From Rhizobium sp. BK650 (GTDB lineage Bacteria > Pseudomonadota > Alphaproteobacteria > Rhizobiales > Rhizobiaceae), in contig NZ_JACIBK010000007.1 in assembly GCF_014195325.1 (NCBI RefSeq), positions 280,854-344,853 of the forward strand: a DNA stretch of 64,000 nt. Direction: 5' to 3'. The notes beneath the pieces are model-generated. The model made no database searches and was not told where the DNA came from. It saw nothing but the letters and a program-made list of their open reading frames with translations. Numbering within the stretch: the stretch's first letter is position 1; every line of letters starts with the position of its first letter. The translations under genes and the position numbers were made by a program. Below are positions 18,703 through 27,399 of this stretch, piece after piece.

Positions 18703-19777
18703 ACTGGAAAAGCGCTCGCAGGTTTCGAAGCTCTTTGCTTTCGTCTCGCCGCTCCTAGCCCTCGTTCTGACGCTGGTCGCCGGCGCGATCGTGTTCGCTA
18801 CGCTTGGCAAGGATCCGGTCGAGGCACTGGACGCCTTCTTTCTAGAGCCGCTTCTGGAAGTCTGGTCCCTGCATGAACTCGCAGTCAAAGCCGCGCCGCT
18901 GATCCTCATCGCTGTCGGTCTCGCCGTCTGTTATCGCTCCAACAACTGGAATATCGGCGCCGAAGGCCAGTTCACCATTGGTGCGATCACCGGTTCCTAT
19001 ATCCCGATTGTCTTCTACGACTGGCACTCGCCGCTGGTTCTGCCGCTGATGCTGATCCTTGGTGCGGTTGGCGGCGCACTGTTTGCTGCTATTCCCGCAT
19101 TGCTCAAAGCCCATTTCAACACCAACGAAATCCTGACGTCGCTGATGCTGGTCTATATTGCACAGCTCTTTCTCGACTGGCTGATCCGCGGCGCATGGCG
19201 CGATCCCAAGGGCTTCAATTTTCCCGTCTCGCGCGACTTTGCACCGGAAGCGATCGTGCCAGCAATATGGGAAGAGTCCGGTCGCGCCCATTGGGCCTTC
19301 ATTTTCGCGATCGTCGCGGCTGTCCTCGTCTGGTTCATGATGCGCTTCACTCTGAAGGGATTCGAAGTCGCCGTGCTCGGCCAGTCGGAACGGGCAGGGC
19401 GTTTCGCTGGCTTTTCCTCGAAGAAGATGATCTGGTTCAGCTTTCTCTTTTCCGGCGCGCTCGCAGGCCTTGCCGGGATATGCGAGGTCTCGGGCTCGAT
19501 CGGCCACCTGCAGCCGGCAATTTCGCCTGGCTACGGCTTCACTGCCATCATCGTCGCCTTCCTCGGTCGCCTCAATCCGCTCGGCATCATCGCTTCGGGT
19601 CTGGTATTGGCATTGACTTATCTGGGCGGTGAGGCTGCGCAGCTTTCGATCGGTGTTTCGGACAAGGTTACCCGCGTCTTCCAGGGGCTGATCCTGTTCT
19701 TCGTGCTCTCCTGTGACACGCTGATCTATTACAAAATCCGTATCGTCTGGTCGCGGGTAAGGGGCGGCGCGGCATGA
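18692..19777 (+). CDS. ABC importer permease 1 of the BMP system
   Basis: The 361-residue membrane protein belongs to the branched-chain/ribose-type (BPD_transp_2) permeases: about eight to ten hydrophobic helices, with AVGLAVCYRSNNWNIGAEGQ and FNTNEILTSLMLVYIA in the first half and GRFAGFSSKKMIWFSFLFSGALAGLAG in the second. I take the TTG at 18692, because GGGGAG precedes it by 7 bp and the protein then begins LRIELEKR; an ATG at 18662 gives ten more residues. It overlaps the ATPase gene, and its own stop overlaps the next start by 4 bp. Confidence 0.87.
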   Translation: MRIELEKRSQVSKLFAFVSPLLALVLTLVAGAIVFATLGKDPVEALDAFFLEPLLEVWSLHELAVKAAPLILIAVGLAVCYRSNNWNIGAEGQFTIGAITGSYIPIVFYDWHSPLVLPLMLILGAVGGALFAAIPALLKAHFNTNEILTSLMLVYIAQLFLDWLIRGAWRDPKGFNFPVSRDFAPEAIVPAIWEESGRAHWAFIFAIVAAVLVWFMMRFTLKGFEVAVLGQSERAGRFAGFSSKKMIWFSFLFSGALAGLAGICEVSGSIGHLQPAISPGYGFTAIIVAFLGRLNPLGIIASGLVLALTYLGGEAAQLSIGVSDKVTRVFQGLILFFVLSCDTLIYYKIRIVWSRVRGGAA

Positions 19778-20694
19778 GCATCTTCGAAGCCATTCTTCTG
19801 ACCGTCATTACCGCCTCCACGCCGCTCGTCATCGCGGCGCTTGGTGAACTCGTGACGGAGCGCTCCGGCGTCCTCAATCTCGGTGTCGAGGGTATGATGA
19901 TCATGGGCGCTGTCGCTGCCTTCGCCGGCGCGCAGATGTCGGGATCGCCCTATGCCGGAATCATCTGCGGCATCGTTGCGGGCGCGCTTTTCTCGCTGCT
20001 CTTTGCCTTTTTGACTCTGACGCTGGTCGCAAACCAGGTGGCGACAGGCCTTGCGCTGACCCTCCTTGGCCTTGGCCTCTCCGGCCAGATCGGCGAACCC
20101 TATGTCAGCGTACCCGGCATTCAATTGAAGGAGATCGCCATCCCGCTCCTTTCGGAGATACCGGTTATCGGCCCGGTTCTCTTCAAGCAGGATCTGATCT
20201 TCTATCTGTCGATCGCCTTGCTCGTCGGCGTCAGCTGGTTTCTGTTCAGAAGCCGCCCCGGTCTGAAGCTGAGAGCAATCGGTGACAGTCATGGTTCTGC
20301 CCACGCGCTCGGCATTCACGTGATTCGCACGCGCTATCTCGCCGTCATGTTCGGCGGTGCCTGCGCGGGTCTTGCCGGTGCGCAGCTCTCGCTCGTCTAT
20401 ACGCCACAGTGGGTTGAGAACATGTCGGCCGGCCGCGGCTGGATCACGCTGGCGCTGGTGGTTTTCGCCTCCTGGCGCCCGTGGCGAGTGTTTGCCGGCG
20501 GTTATCTGTTTGGAGCAGTTACGATCCTGCAGCTTCATGCGCAGGCTTTCGGTCTCGGCGTCCCCGCGCAATTCCTCTCGATGCTGCCCTATGCTGCGAC
20601 TATTGTGGTTCTGATCATCATTTCTCATAATCGGCGAACGACGTTGATCAATACGCCCGCGTCGCTTGGAAAAGCCTTCGTACCGGAGCGATAG
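19774..20694 (+). CDS. ABC importer permease 2 of the BMP system
   Basis: The 306-residue polytopic protein is the second half of the channel, with TPLVIAALGELVTERSGVLNLGVEGMM near the N-terminus (the NLGVEG motif of this permease family) and AGLAGAQLSL near residues 205-214. The ATGA overlap with the preceding permease shows translational coupling. Both permeases should form a heterodimer in the inner membrane. It ends 52 bp before the substrate-binding protein gene. Confidence 0.9.
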   Translation: MSIFEAILLTVITASTPLVIAALGELVTERSGVLNLGVEGMMIMGAVAAFAGAQMSGSPYAGIICGIVAGALFSLLFAFLTLTLVANQVATGLALTLLGLGLSGQIGEPYVSVPGIQLKEIAIPLLSEIPVIGPVLFKQDLIFYLSIALLVGVSWFLFRSRPGLKLRAIGDSHGSAHALGIHVIRTRYLAVMFGGACAGLAGAQLSLVYTPQWVENMSAGRGWITLALVVFASWRPWRVFAGGYLFGAVTILQLHAQAFGLGVPAQFLSMLPYAATIVVLIIISHNRRTTLINTPASLGKAFVPER

Positions 20695-20746
20695 AACAAG
20701 AATACAGATAGGTTTTCGGAAAATCTTCAAACCAACAGGGGTCATC

Positions 20747-21823
20747 ATGAAGAAGTTCGCACTTACACTTGCCGCATCGGCCGCAGCCGTGATCGGCCTA
20801 TCCTCAGCTGCCGCGGCAGCGGACAAGACGAAGGTCTGCTTCGTCTATGTCGGCGCGCACAACGACGGCGGTTATTCGCAGGCGCACGATGTCGGTCGCC
20901 AGCAGGTCCAGGCAGAATTCGGCGACAAGATCGAAACGCCTTATCTCGAAAACGTGCCGGAAGGCCCGGATGCCGAACGCGCCATCGAGCGCCTTGCGCG
21001 CTCCGGCTGTAAGCTGATTTTCACGACGTCCTTTGGCTTCATGGACGCGACGGTCAAGGTTGCCGCCAAGTTCCCCAAGGTCAAGTTCGAGCACGGCACC
21101 GGCTACAAGGCCGGCCCGAATCTGGCGACCTACAACTCGCGCTTCTATGAAGGTCGCTACATCCTCGGCCAGATCGCCGCCAAGACATCGAAGAATCACG
21201 GCGCCGCCTATATCGCTTCCTTCCCGATCCCGGAAGTTGTGATGGGTATCAACTCCTTCGAGCAGGGCGCCAAGTCGATCGATCCGAGCTTCAAGCTCAA
21301 GGTCATCTGGGTCAACACCTGGTTCGATCCGGGCAAGGAAGCTGATGCCGCCAAGGCCATGATCGACCAGGGCGTCGATGTGCTGACACAGCACACCGAC
21401 ACGACGGCGCCGATGCAGGTTGCCGAAGAACGCGGCATCCACGCATTCGGGCAAGCGTCCGACATGATTGCGGCTGGCCCGAAGGCGCAGCTGACGGCGA
21501 TCGTCGATACCTGGGGCAATTATTACTCCAAGCGCGTCCACGCGCTGCTCGATGGCACCTGGAAGTCCGAGCAGAGCTGGGACGGCCTGAAGGACGGCAT
21601 TCTCAAGATGGCGCCCTATACGAACATGCCCGACGATGTGAAGAAGATGGCCGAGGAAACCGAAGCCAAGATCAAGTCCGGCGAACTGCATCCATTCACC
21701 GGTCCGATCAACAAGCAGGACGGCACGCCCTGGCTGAAAGCCGGCGAAAAGGCTGATGACGGCACGCTGCTCGGCATGAACTTCTACGTCGAAGGCGTGG
21801 ATGATAAGCTGCCGGCACAGTAA
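20747..21823 (+). CDS. BMP-family substrate-binding lipoprotein-like protein
   Basis: The 358-residue protein has a Sec signal peptide of about 23 residues (cleaved after an AAAA stretch; no lipobox). A periplasmic Bmp domain follows with KVCFVYVGAHNDGGYSQAHDVGR, the PnrA/Med-like opening with the aromatic and Asn residues that hold a nucleoside base and ribose in characterised members. It also has TSFGFMDAT and GQASDM. It captures the ligand and presents it to the two permeases encoded upstream. A strong terminator directly follows at 21849-21878, ending the operon. Confidence 0.9.
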   Translation: MKKFALTLAASAAAVIGLSSAAAAADKTKVCFVYVGAHNDGGYSQAHDVGRQQVQAEFGDKIETPYLENVPEGPDAERAIERLARSGCKLIFTTSFGFMDATVKVAAKFPKVKFEHGTGYKAGPNLATYNSRFYEGRYILGQIAAKTSKNHGAAYIASFPIPEVVMGINSFEQGAKSIDPSFKLKVIWVNTWFDPGKEADAAKAMIDQGVDVLTQHTDTTAPMQVAEERGIHAFGQASDMIAAGPKAQLTAIVDTWGNYYSKRVHALLDGTWKSEQSWDGLKDGILKMAPYTNMPDDVKKMAEETEAKIKSGELHPFTGPINKQDGTPWLKAGEKADDGTLLGMNFYVEGVDDKLPAQ

Positions 21824-21848
21824 GCAGAGTTTGTAACTCGCAGTTGCG

Positions 21849-21878
21849 AAAAGGCGCTCTAAAAAGAGCGCCTTTTTT
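21849..21878 (+). terminator. Rho-independent terminator of the BMP importer operon
   Basis: An 8-bp GC-rich stem, GGCGCTCT/AGAGCGCC, closes an AAAA loop, flanked by A and T runs, with six T following the stem. It lies 25 bp after the BMP gene stop. Confidence 0.95.
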
Positions 21879-21910
21879 GCTGCAGTGCATACCAAAATGC
21901 TCATTTACAA

Positions 21911-21921
21911 AAGTATTACTA
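21911..21921. promoter_or_regulatory. Candidate FadR-type GntR operator upstream of ytfQ-like gene
   Basis: The sequence AAGTATTACTA matches the FadR-subfamily consensus TNGTNNNACNA at all fixed positions except the first. It lies about 50 bp before the sugar-binding protein gene, within an AT-rich stretch followed by ATATGAT. The operon that follows ends with a FadR-type GntR gene, which makes it a plausible autoregulator; this is inference. Confidence 0.4.
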
Positions 21922-21971
21922 TATGATTTTTTGACCCTGCGCCGCGAGACGCGGCATTGGGAGAGGAAATC

Positions 21972-22934
21972 ATGAAATTGAAGACTGCACTTTTGAGTGC
22001 CACGATTCTGGCTGCCTGCATGTTCGGTTCGGCTTCGGCCGCCGGCTTGACTGTCGGCTTCTCGCAGATCGGCTCCGAATCGGGCTGGCGCGCGGCTGAA
22101 ACGACAGTGACCAAGGAACAGGCCAAGAAGCGCGGCATCGATCTGAAGTTTGCCGATGCGCAGCAGAAGCAGGAAAATCAGATCAAGGCTCTGCGCTCCT
22201 TCATTGCTCAGGGCGTCGATGCCATTCTCATTGCTCCAGTTGTCGAGACGGGCTGGGACGACGTTCTGAAGGAAGCCAAGGAAGCCAAGATCCCGGTCAT
22301 CCTTCTCGACCGGACCATCAAGGCGCCTGACGATCTCTACCTAACAGCGGTTACCTCCGACTTGGTCCACGAAGGCAAGGTCGCGGGCGACTTCCTGGTC
22401 AAGACCGTCGGCGACAAGAAGTGCAATGTCGTAGAGCTGCAGGGTACGACGGGTTCGTCGCCGGCCATCGCTCGCAAGAAGGGCTTCGAAGAGGCTCTTG
22501 CTGGCCACGACAACCTGAAGATCGTTCGCAGCCAGACCGGTGACTTCACCCGCACCAAGGGCAAGGAAGTCATGGAAAGCTTCCTGAAGGCGGAGAATGG
22601 CGGCAAGGATATCTGCGCTCTCTATGCCCATAACGACGACATGGCCGTCGGGGCCATCCAGGCGATCAAGGAAGCCGGCCTGAAGCCGGGCAAAGATATC
22701 CTCGTCGTCTCCATCGACGCCGTGCCCGATATCTTCAAGGCCATGTCCGAAGGCGAGTCGAACGCTACGGTCGAGCTGACGCCGAACATGGCGGGTCCGG
22801 CTTTCGATGCGCTCGAAGCTTACCTCAAGGACAAGAAGGCTCCGCCGAAGTGGATCCAGACCGAGTCCAAGCTGTACACGCCTGCTGACGACCCCAAGAA
22901 GGTCTACGAGGAAAAGAAGGGTCAGGGCTACTGA
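21972..22934 (+). CDS. ytfQ: Sugar ABC transporter periplasmic binding protein (YtfQ-like, galactofuranose type)
   Basis: The 320-residue protein has a signal peptide of about 22 residues (cleaved near SASA/A) and a periplasmic-binding/LacI fold. It has GFSQIGSESGWRAAET at the start of the mature part, QGVDAILIAP and PVILLDRTI in the first lobe, and ALYAHNDDMAVGAIQAIKEAG in the second. The SQIGSESGWR opening resembles E. coli YtfQ, which binds galactofuranose; the symbol is therefore by similarity. It starts at an ATG behind GGAGAGGAAA. Two hairpins separate it from the ATPase gene, a common sign of higher expression of the binding protein. Confidence 0.87.
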   Translation: MKLKTALLSATILAACMFGSASAAGLTVGFSQIGSESGWRAAETTVTKEQAKKRGIDLKFADAQQKQENQIKALRSFIAQGVDAILIAPVVETGWDDVLKEAKEAKIPVILLDRTIKAPDDLYLTAVTSDLVHEGKVAGDFLVKTVGDKKCNVVELQGTTGSSPAIARKKGFEEALAGHDNLKIVRSQTGDFTRTKGKEVMESFLKAENGGKDICALYAHNDDMAVGAIQAIKEAGLKPGKDILVVSIDAVPDIFKAMSEGESNATVELTPNMAGPAFDALEAYLKDKKAPPKWIQTESKLYTPADDPKKVYEEKKGQGY

Positions 22935-22947
22935 TATGAACCTGGAA

Positions 22948-23012
22948 CCACACCGGCCCATCATGGGCCGGTGTGGAACTACCGGTGCCGGCCGGGCTTC
23001 ATGCCCGGTTTT
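22948..23012 (+). promoter_or_regulatory. Tandem stem-loops between ytfQ and ytfR
   Basis: The first hairpin is a perfect 13-bp stem, CCACACCGGCCCA with TGGGCCGGTGTGG, around a 3-base loop at 22948-22976. The second is CCGGGC/GCCCGG around TTCAT at 22992-23008, followed by four T. They lie between the binding protein and the ATPase genes. The likely effect is to protect the 3' end of the ytfQ mRNA and to partly terminate transcription, lowering the transporter level relative to the binding protein. Confidence 0.75.
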
Positions 23013-23053
23013 GGCACGGGCGCAAGGCGCAATATCAGGAAGCAGCAGCCCTC

Positions 23054-24577
23054 ATGGTTCACAATTTCGAGAATATTCTCGCAGCGTCCGGCATATCGAA
23101 GTTCTTTCCTGGTGCCGTTGCCCTGGACAAGGTCGATTTCACGCTGCGCCGCGGTGAGGTGCATGCGCTTCTTGGCGAGAACGGCGCCGGCAAGTCGACG
23201 CTCATCAAATGCATTACCGGCGCCTATCGCCGCGATGCCGGAAGCCTAATGCTCGAGGGTGTCGAGATCGATCCGGCCGATACACTGGCCGCCCAGAAAC
23301 TGGGGATCGGAACTGTTTATCAGGAGGTCAACCTCCTCTCCAATCTCAGCGTTGCAGAAAACCTCTTCCTCGGCCGCCAGCCGAAGCGGTTCGGCATGAT
23401 CGATGCCCGGACTATGAACAGGCAGGCAAGTGAGCTTCTGGCCGGCTACGGCCTGGACATCGACGTGACCGCGCAGCTTGACCGCTTCTCAGTCGCCGTC
23501 CAACAGATCGTGGCGATCGCCCGTGCCGTCGATCTCTCCGGCAAGGTTCTCATTCTCGACGAACCAACGGCAAGCCTCGATACTCACGAAGTCGAGATGC
23601 TCTTCGGGGTTGTAAGAGACTTGAAGAAGCGTGGCCTAGGTATTGTCTTTATTACACATTTCCTCGAGCAGGTTTACGCGATCAGCGACCGTATCACTGT
23701 GCTGCGAAATGGCCGGCTCGTCGGCACGAATGATGCGGCTGAACTTCCGCGCCAGAATCTCATTGCCATGATGCTCGGACGCGAACTTGCACAAACGGAG
23801 CATGCCGCCAGAGAGCACACCATTGCCGCCGGCGAGGTCAAATATTCTTTCGAAGGATTCGGAAAGCGCGGAAAGGTGAAGCCATTCGATCTCGTTGTCC
23901 GCGTCGGCGAAGTCGTCGGGATCGCAGGGCTTCTTGGATCGGGACGTACAGAGACCGCCGAACTCATGTTCGGCATCGAAAGTGCCGATAGCGGTGTCGC
24001 CAAGATCGATGGAAAGCCGGTGACGCTTTCCAGTCCACGCATGGCGATCGGCAAGGGCTTCGGCTTCTGCCCGGAGGACCGCAAGACGGATGGCATTATC
24101 GGCGACCTGTCGATCCGTGAGAATATCGCACTTGCTCTGCAGGCCCGTCGTGGCTGGGCGCGACCGCTTTCGCGCGCCGAGCAGAATGCGATCGCTGACG
24201 AATATATCAGGGCGCTCGATATCCGCACGACCGACCGCGAAAAGCCAATCAGGCTTCTGTCGGGCGGCAATCAGCAGAAAGCGATCCTTGCCCGCTGGCT
24301 CGCTACGAATCCGGATTTCCTGATCCTGGATGAACCGACCCGCGGCATCGACGTCGGCGCCCACGCCGAGATCATCAAGCTCATCGAGCAGTTGTGCGCC
24401 AGGGGCATGTCCCTGATCGTGATTTCCTCCGAACTTGAGGAGCTCGTTGCCTACAGCTCGCGCGTCATCGTCCTGCGCGATCGCGAGCACATCGCTGAAT
24501 TGACCGGTGAGCGCATTACCGCCGCCGGCATTGTCGACGCCATCGCTGCGGCCGACAAACGAACGGAGGATGCATGA
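23054..24577 (+). CDS. ytfR: Sugar ABC transporter ATPase (YtfR-like)
   Basis: The 507-residue protein has two fused nucleotide-binding domains. The first carries Walker A GENGAGKS near residues 40-47, a Q-loop YQEVNLL and Walker B VLILDEPTAS. The second has a degenerate GLLGSGRTE in place of Walker A, signature LLSGGNQQKA and FLILDEPTRG. This is the monosaccharide-importer arrangement (RbsA, MglA, YtfR). I place the start at the ATG at 23054 (MVHNFENIL); an open frame extends upstream through the two hairpins but is not coding. It ends overlapping the permease start by 4 bp. Confidence 0.9.
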   Translation: MVHNFENILAASGISKFFPGAVALDKVDFTLRRGEVHALLGENGAGKSTLIKCITGAYRRDAGSLMLEGVEIDPADTLAAQKLGIGTVYQEVNLLSNLSVAENLFLGRQPKRFGMIDARTMNRQASELLAGYGLDIDVTAQLDRFSVAVQQIVAIARAVDLSGKVLILDEPTASLDTHEVEMLFGVVRDLKKRGLGIVFITHFLEQVYAISDRITVLRNGRLVGTNDAAELPRQNLIAMMLGRELAQTEHAAREHTIAAGEVKYSFEGFGKRGKVKPFDLVVRVGEVVGIAGLLGSGRTETAELMFGIESADSGVAKIDGKPVTLSSPRMAIGKGFGFCPEDRKTDGIIGDLSIRENIALALQARRGWARPLSRAEQNAIADEYIRALDIRTTDREKPIRLLSGGNQQKAILARWLATNPDFLILDEPTRGIDVGAHAEIIKLIEQLCARGMSLIVISSELEELVAYSSRVIVLRDREHIAELTGERITAAGIVDAIAAADKRTEDA

Positions 24578-25584
24578 CTGCCTCGCTGAGGGCGCTGGGC
24601 TTTCGTCTTGCGCCGCAATTGATTGCGCTTTTGGTTGTTCTTCTTATGAATTTCAGCCTTTTCCCGCAGTTTCTTGATGTAATTGTTCAAAATGGCCGTC
24701 TCTATGGGAGCATCATCGATGTGCTCAATCGCGGCGCGCCCGTGGCGTTGCTGGCCATCGGTATGACGCTGGTGATCGCCACGAAAGGCATCGACCTTTC
24801 GGTCGGCGCGGTCATAGCGATCTGCGGCGCAGTCGCAGCCTCCTCGATCGTCGAAGGCAACTCGCTTGCTTATACACTGGCACTTACTCTGGTCATCGGT
24901 TTGCTCTGCGGCGTCTGGAACGGCTTCCTCGTTGCCGTCCTCAATATCCAGCCGATCATCGCGACCCTCGTTTTGATGGTCGCCGGCCGCGGCATCGCCC
25001 AGCTCATCACCGAAGGTGCCATCATGACCTTCAACGATGATGGACTGATCTTTCTTGGCAGCGGTTCCTTCGCCTTCCTACCCATGCCCGTCGTCATCTG
25101 GCTGATCGTCGGCCTGCTGGTCGTCCTGCTGGTCCGCCGCACCGCGCTCGGCATGTTGATCGAAGCCGTCGGTATCAACAGGCGCGCGAGCACACTCTCC
25201 GGTGTGCAGACGCCGGTACTGCTGATGGCTGTCTATATGCTGAGCGGCCTCTGTGCTTCGATTGCGGGTCTCATCGTTGCAGCAGACATCAAAGGCGCGG
25301 ATGCCAACAACGCCGGCCTTTGGCTGGAGCTCGATGCTATCCTCGCCGTTGTCGTCGGCGGCAACTCGCTGCTCGGCGGGCGTTTCAGCATAGTTGGCTC
25401 GCTGATAGGCGCGATGATCATTCAGGCGGTCAATACAGGTATTCTCCTGTCCGGCTTTCCGCCGGAGTTCAATCTTATCATCAAGGCGATCATCATCATC
25501 GTCATTCTGGTCATCCAGTCGCCGGCCATGCAATCGCTGACCAGCTTCCTAACCCGCCGGACGGACGCAGGAGCGCGCAAATGA
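24574..25584 (+). CDS. ytfT: Sugar ABC transporter permease (YtfT-like)
   Basis: The 336-residue polytopic protein of the BPD_transp_2 family carries GMTLVIATKGIDLSVGAVIAI near residues 65-85, the GIDLSVG motif of monosaccharide permeases. A second typical segment is ELDAILAVVVGGNSLLGGRFS near 250-270. Both its ends overlap neighbours by ATGA, so the four transporter genes are tightly coupled. It pairs with the next permease to form the channel. Confidence 0.9.
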   Translation: MTASLRALGFRLAPQLIALLVVLLMNFSLFPQFLDVIVQNGRLYGSIIDVLNRGAPVALLAIGMTLVIATKGIDLSVGAVIAICGAVAASSIVEGNSLAYTLALTLVIGLLCGVWNGFLVAVLNIQPIIATLVLMVAGRGIAQLITEGAIMTFNDDGLIFLGSGSFAFLPMPVVIWLIVGLLVVLLVRRTALGMLIEAVGINRRASTLSGVQTPVLLMAVYMLSGLCASIAGLIVAADIKGADANNAGLWLELDAILAVVVGGNSLLGGRFSIVGSLIGAMIIQAVNTGILLSGFPPEFNLIIKAIIIIVILVIQSPAMQSLTSFLTRRTDAGARK

Positions 25585-26549
25585 ATTCCAAATACCTGCC
25601 GCTCCTTGCAACGATCGTCATCTTCATACTCGCCTACGCGGTCTGCACGCTGCAATATCCGAACATCCTGTCGACCCGCGTCATCGGCAACCTGCTGACG
25701 GATAATGCCTTTCTCGGCATAGCGGCCGTCGGCATGACCTTCGTCATCATCTCCGGCGGCATTGATCTTTCGATCGGCTCCGTCATCGCTTTCACCGGCG
25801 TTTTTCTCGCCGTGATCTTGCAGAAGACCAGCATTCATCCGCTTGCCGCTTTCGCGATCGTCCTCGTCATCACCACGGCTTTCGGCGCTGTCATGGGCAT
25901 GATCATCCATTTCCTGCAGATGCCGCCCTTCATCGTGACCCTCGCCGGCATGTTCCTTGCCCGCGGTATGGCCTATGTCCTGTCGATCGACAGCATTCCG
26001 ATTGATCACGAATATTATTCGACGCTAACGAGCCTCTACTATCGTCTGCCGGGCGGTGGCCGCCTGACGCTGATCGGCGCCATCATGCTGATCGTGTTCG
26101 CAGTGGGCATATTCATCGCCCATCGCACCCGCTTCGGCACCAATGTCTATGCGCTCGGCGGTGGCGTGCAGACGGCGCAGCTGATGGGTGTTCCGGTGGG
26201 GCGCACGACGATCCAGATCTACGCCCTATCCGGTTTCCTGGCGGGCCTATCCGGAATCGTTTTTTCCCTATACACCTCTGCAGGATATTCTCTTGCGGCG
26301 GTGGGCGTCGAACTCGATGCCATTGCGGCAGTCGTCATCGGAGGGACGCTGCTGACGGGAGGGGCGGGATTTGTGGCGGGGACCTTTGTCGGTCTGCTGA
26401 TCCAGGGGCTCATTCAGACTTACATCACCTTCGACGGTACGCTGTCGAGCTGGTGGACGAAAATCCTGATTGGCCTGCTGCTTTTTGCATTCATGGTAAT
26501 GCAAAAAGCCATCCTTTTCCTTTCGAGTCTCAACAGGAGATACGGCTAG
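25581..26549 (+). CDS. yjfF: Sugar ABC transporter permease (YjfF-like)
   Basis: The 322-residue permease has GMTFVIISGGIDLSIGSVIAF near residues 53-73 and GVELDAIAAVVIGGTLLTGGAGF near 245-267, the same family motifs as the preceding permease. The ATG at 25581 overlaps the previous stop. Two different permeases beside one double ATPase and one binding protein is the arrangement of the YtfQRT-YjfF galactofuranose system. The regulator gene starts 13 bp after the stop. Confidence 0.88.
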   Translation: MNSKYLPLLATIVIFILAYAVCTLQYPNILSTRVIGNLLTDNAFLGIAAVGMTFVIISGGIDLSIGSVIAFTGVFLAVILQKTSIHPLAAFAIVLVITTAFGAVMGMIIHFLQMPPFIVTLAGMFLARGMAYVLSIDSIPIDHEYYSTLTSLYYRLPGGGRLTLIGAIMLIVFAVGIFIAHRTRFGTNVYALGGGVQTAQLMGVPVGRTTIQIYALSGFLAGLSGIVFSLYTSAGYSLAAVGVELDAIAAVVIGGTLLTGGAGFVAGTFVGLLIQGLIQTYITFDGTLSSWWTKILIGLLLFAFMVMQKAILFLSSLNRRYG

Positions 26550-26562
26550 GAGGAGTGACGGA

Positions 26563-27336
26563 TTGCGCAACCGACAGCTTGAAACCCGTAAGGCAGGGCG
26601 AAGAACCCGAACAAGCCACGCGCATGTCGTCGATGAACTCGGCCGAGCGATCGTCGCCGGCACTTATCCTGTCGGCACCATCCTGCCGGGAGACGGGGAG
26701 CTGGCTCAGCGCTTCAAGGTCTCGCGCACGGTGCTGCGCGAAACGATGAAGACGCTCGCCGCCAAGGGCATGGTCGTCGCAAGGGCGCGTGTCGGTACGC
26801 GTGTGACGGAAAAGAACTTCTGGAACATGTTCGACACTGAGATCATTTCCTGGCATTTCGCCAACGGTGTGAGTGAAGAATTTCTCCTGCACCTTTACGA
26901 TATCCGGCTGGCTTTCGAACCTTTTGCCGCCGGCCTCGTGGCGGAACGCGCGACCCCGGAGGAGATCGAATTGCTGCGCGGCCTGGCGCTCGACATGGCC
27001 GCCAGCGACCATACCGCCGACAGCCTGGCGCTTGCCGATCTGCGGTTCCATCTCGCCGTTTCGGAAGCATCTCACAATCCCTTCATGCGCACGCTCGGCG
27101 GGCTCATCGAGGCGGCACTCGTCGGCATGTTTCGCATGAGTACGCCGCCCTCGCAGAACGGCTTCGCCAACATAGCCGAAACGCACATGCGTATTGTCGA
27201 GGCCATCGCCGCGGGCAATAGCGCAGCGGCGCGCAAGGCAATGGAAGATGTCATCGTCGACGGCAGGGAACACGTTCACGAAGCCTTCTCCGCGCTCGCC
27301 CAGACCACAATTTCCTTGCCGATTTCGACTTTTTGA
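26563..27336 (+). CDS. FadR-type GntR regulator of the sugar importer operon
   Basis: The 257-residue protein has an N-terminal winged helix (VDELGRAIVAGTYPVGTILPGDGELAQRF, VSRTVLRETMKTL) and an FCD domain with the helices and His residues that bind a metal and a carboxylated sugar in relatives (DIRLAFEPFAAGLVAER, DLRFHLAVSEASHN). The start is TTG at 26563 with GGAGGAG 7 bp upstream; no ATG fits better. It is the last gene of the importer operon, so it probably represses that operon until a sugar-derived inducer appears. A candidate site lies at 21911-21921. Confidence 0.87.
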   Translation: MRNRQLETRKAGRRTRTSHAHVVDELGRAIVAGTYPVGTILPGDGELAQRFKVSRTVLRETMKTLAAKGMVVARARVGTRVTEKNFWNMFDTEIISWHFANGVSEEFLLHLYDIRLAFEPFAAGLVAERATPEEIELLRGLALDMAASDHTADSLALADLRFHLAVSEASHNPFMRTLGGLIEAALVGMFRMSTPPSQNGFANIAETHMRIVEAIAAGNSAAARKAMEDVIVDGREHVHEAFSALAQTTISLPISTF

Positions 27337-27399
27337 AGCCTCGCCTTGCTGCTATGAGCGGCAGAACAGCCGATCTGCAATGGATTCTCGGAGTCTGCC

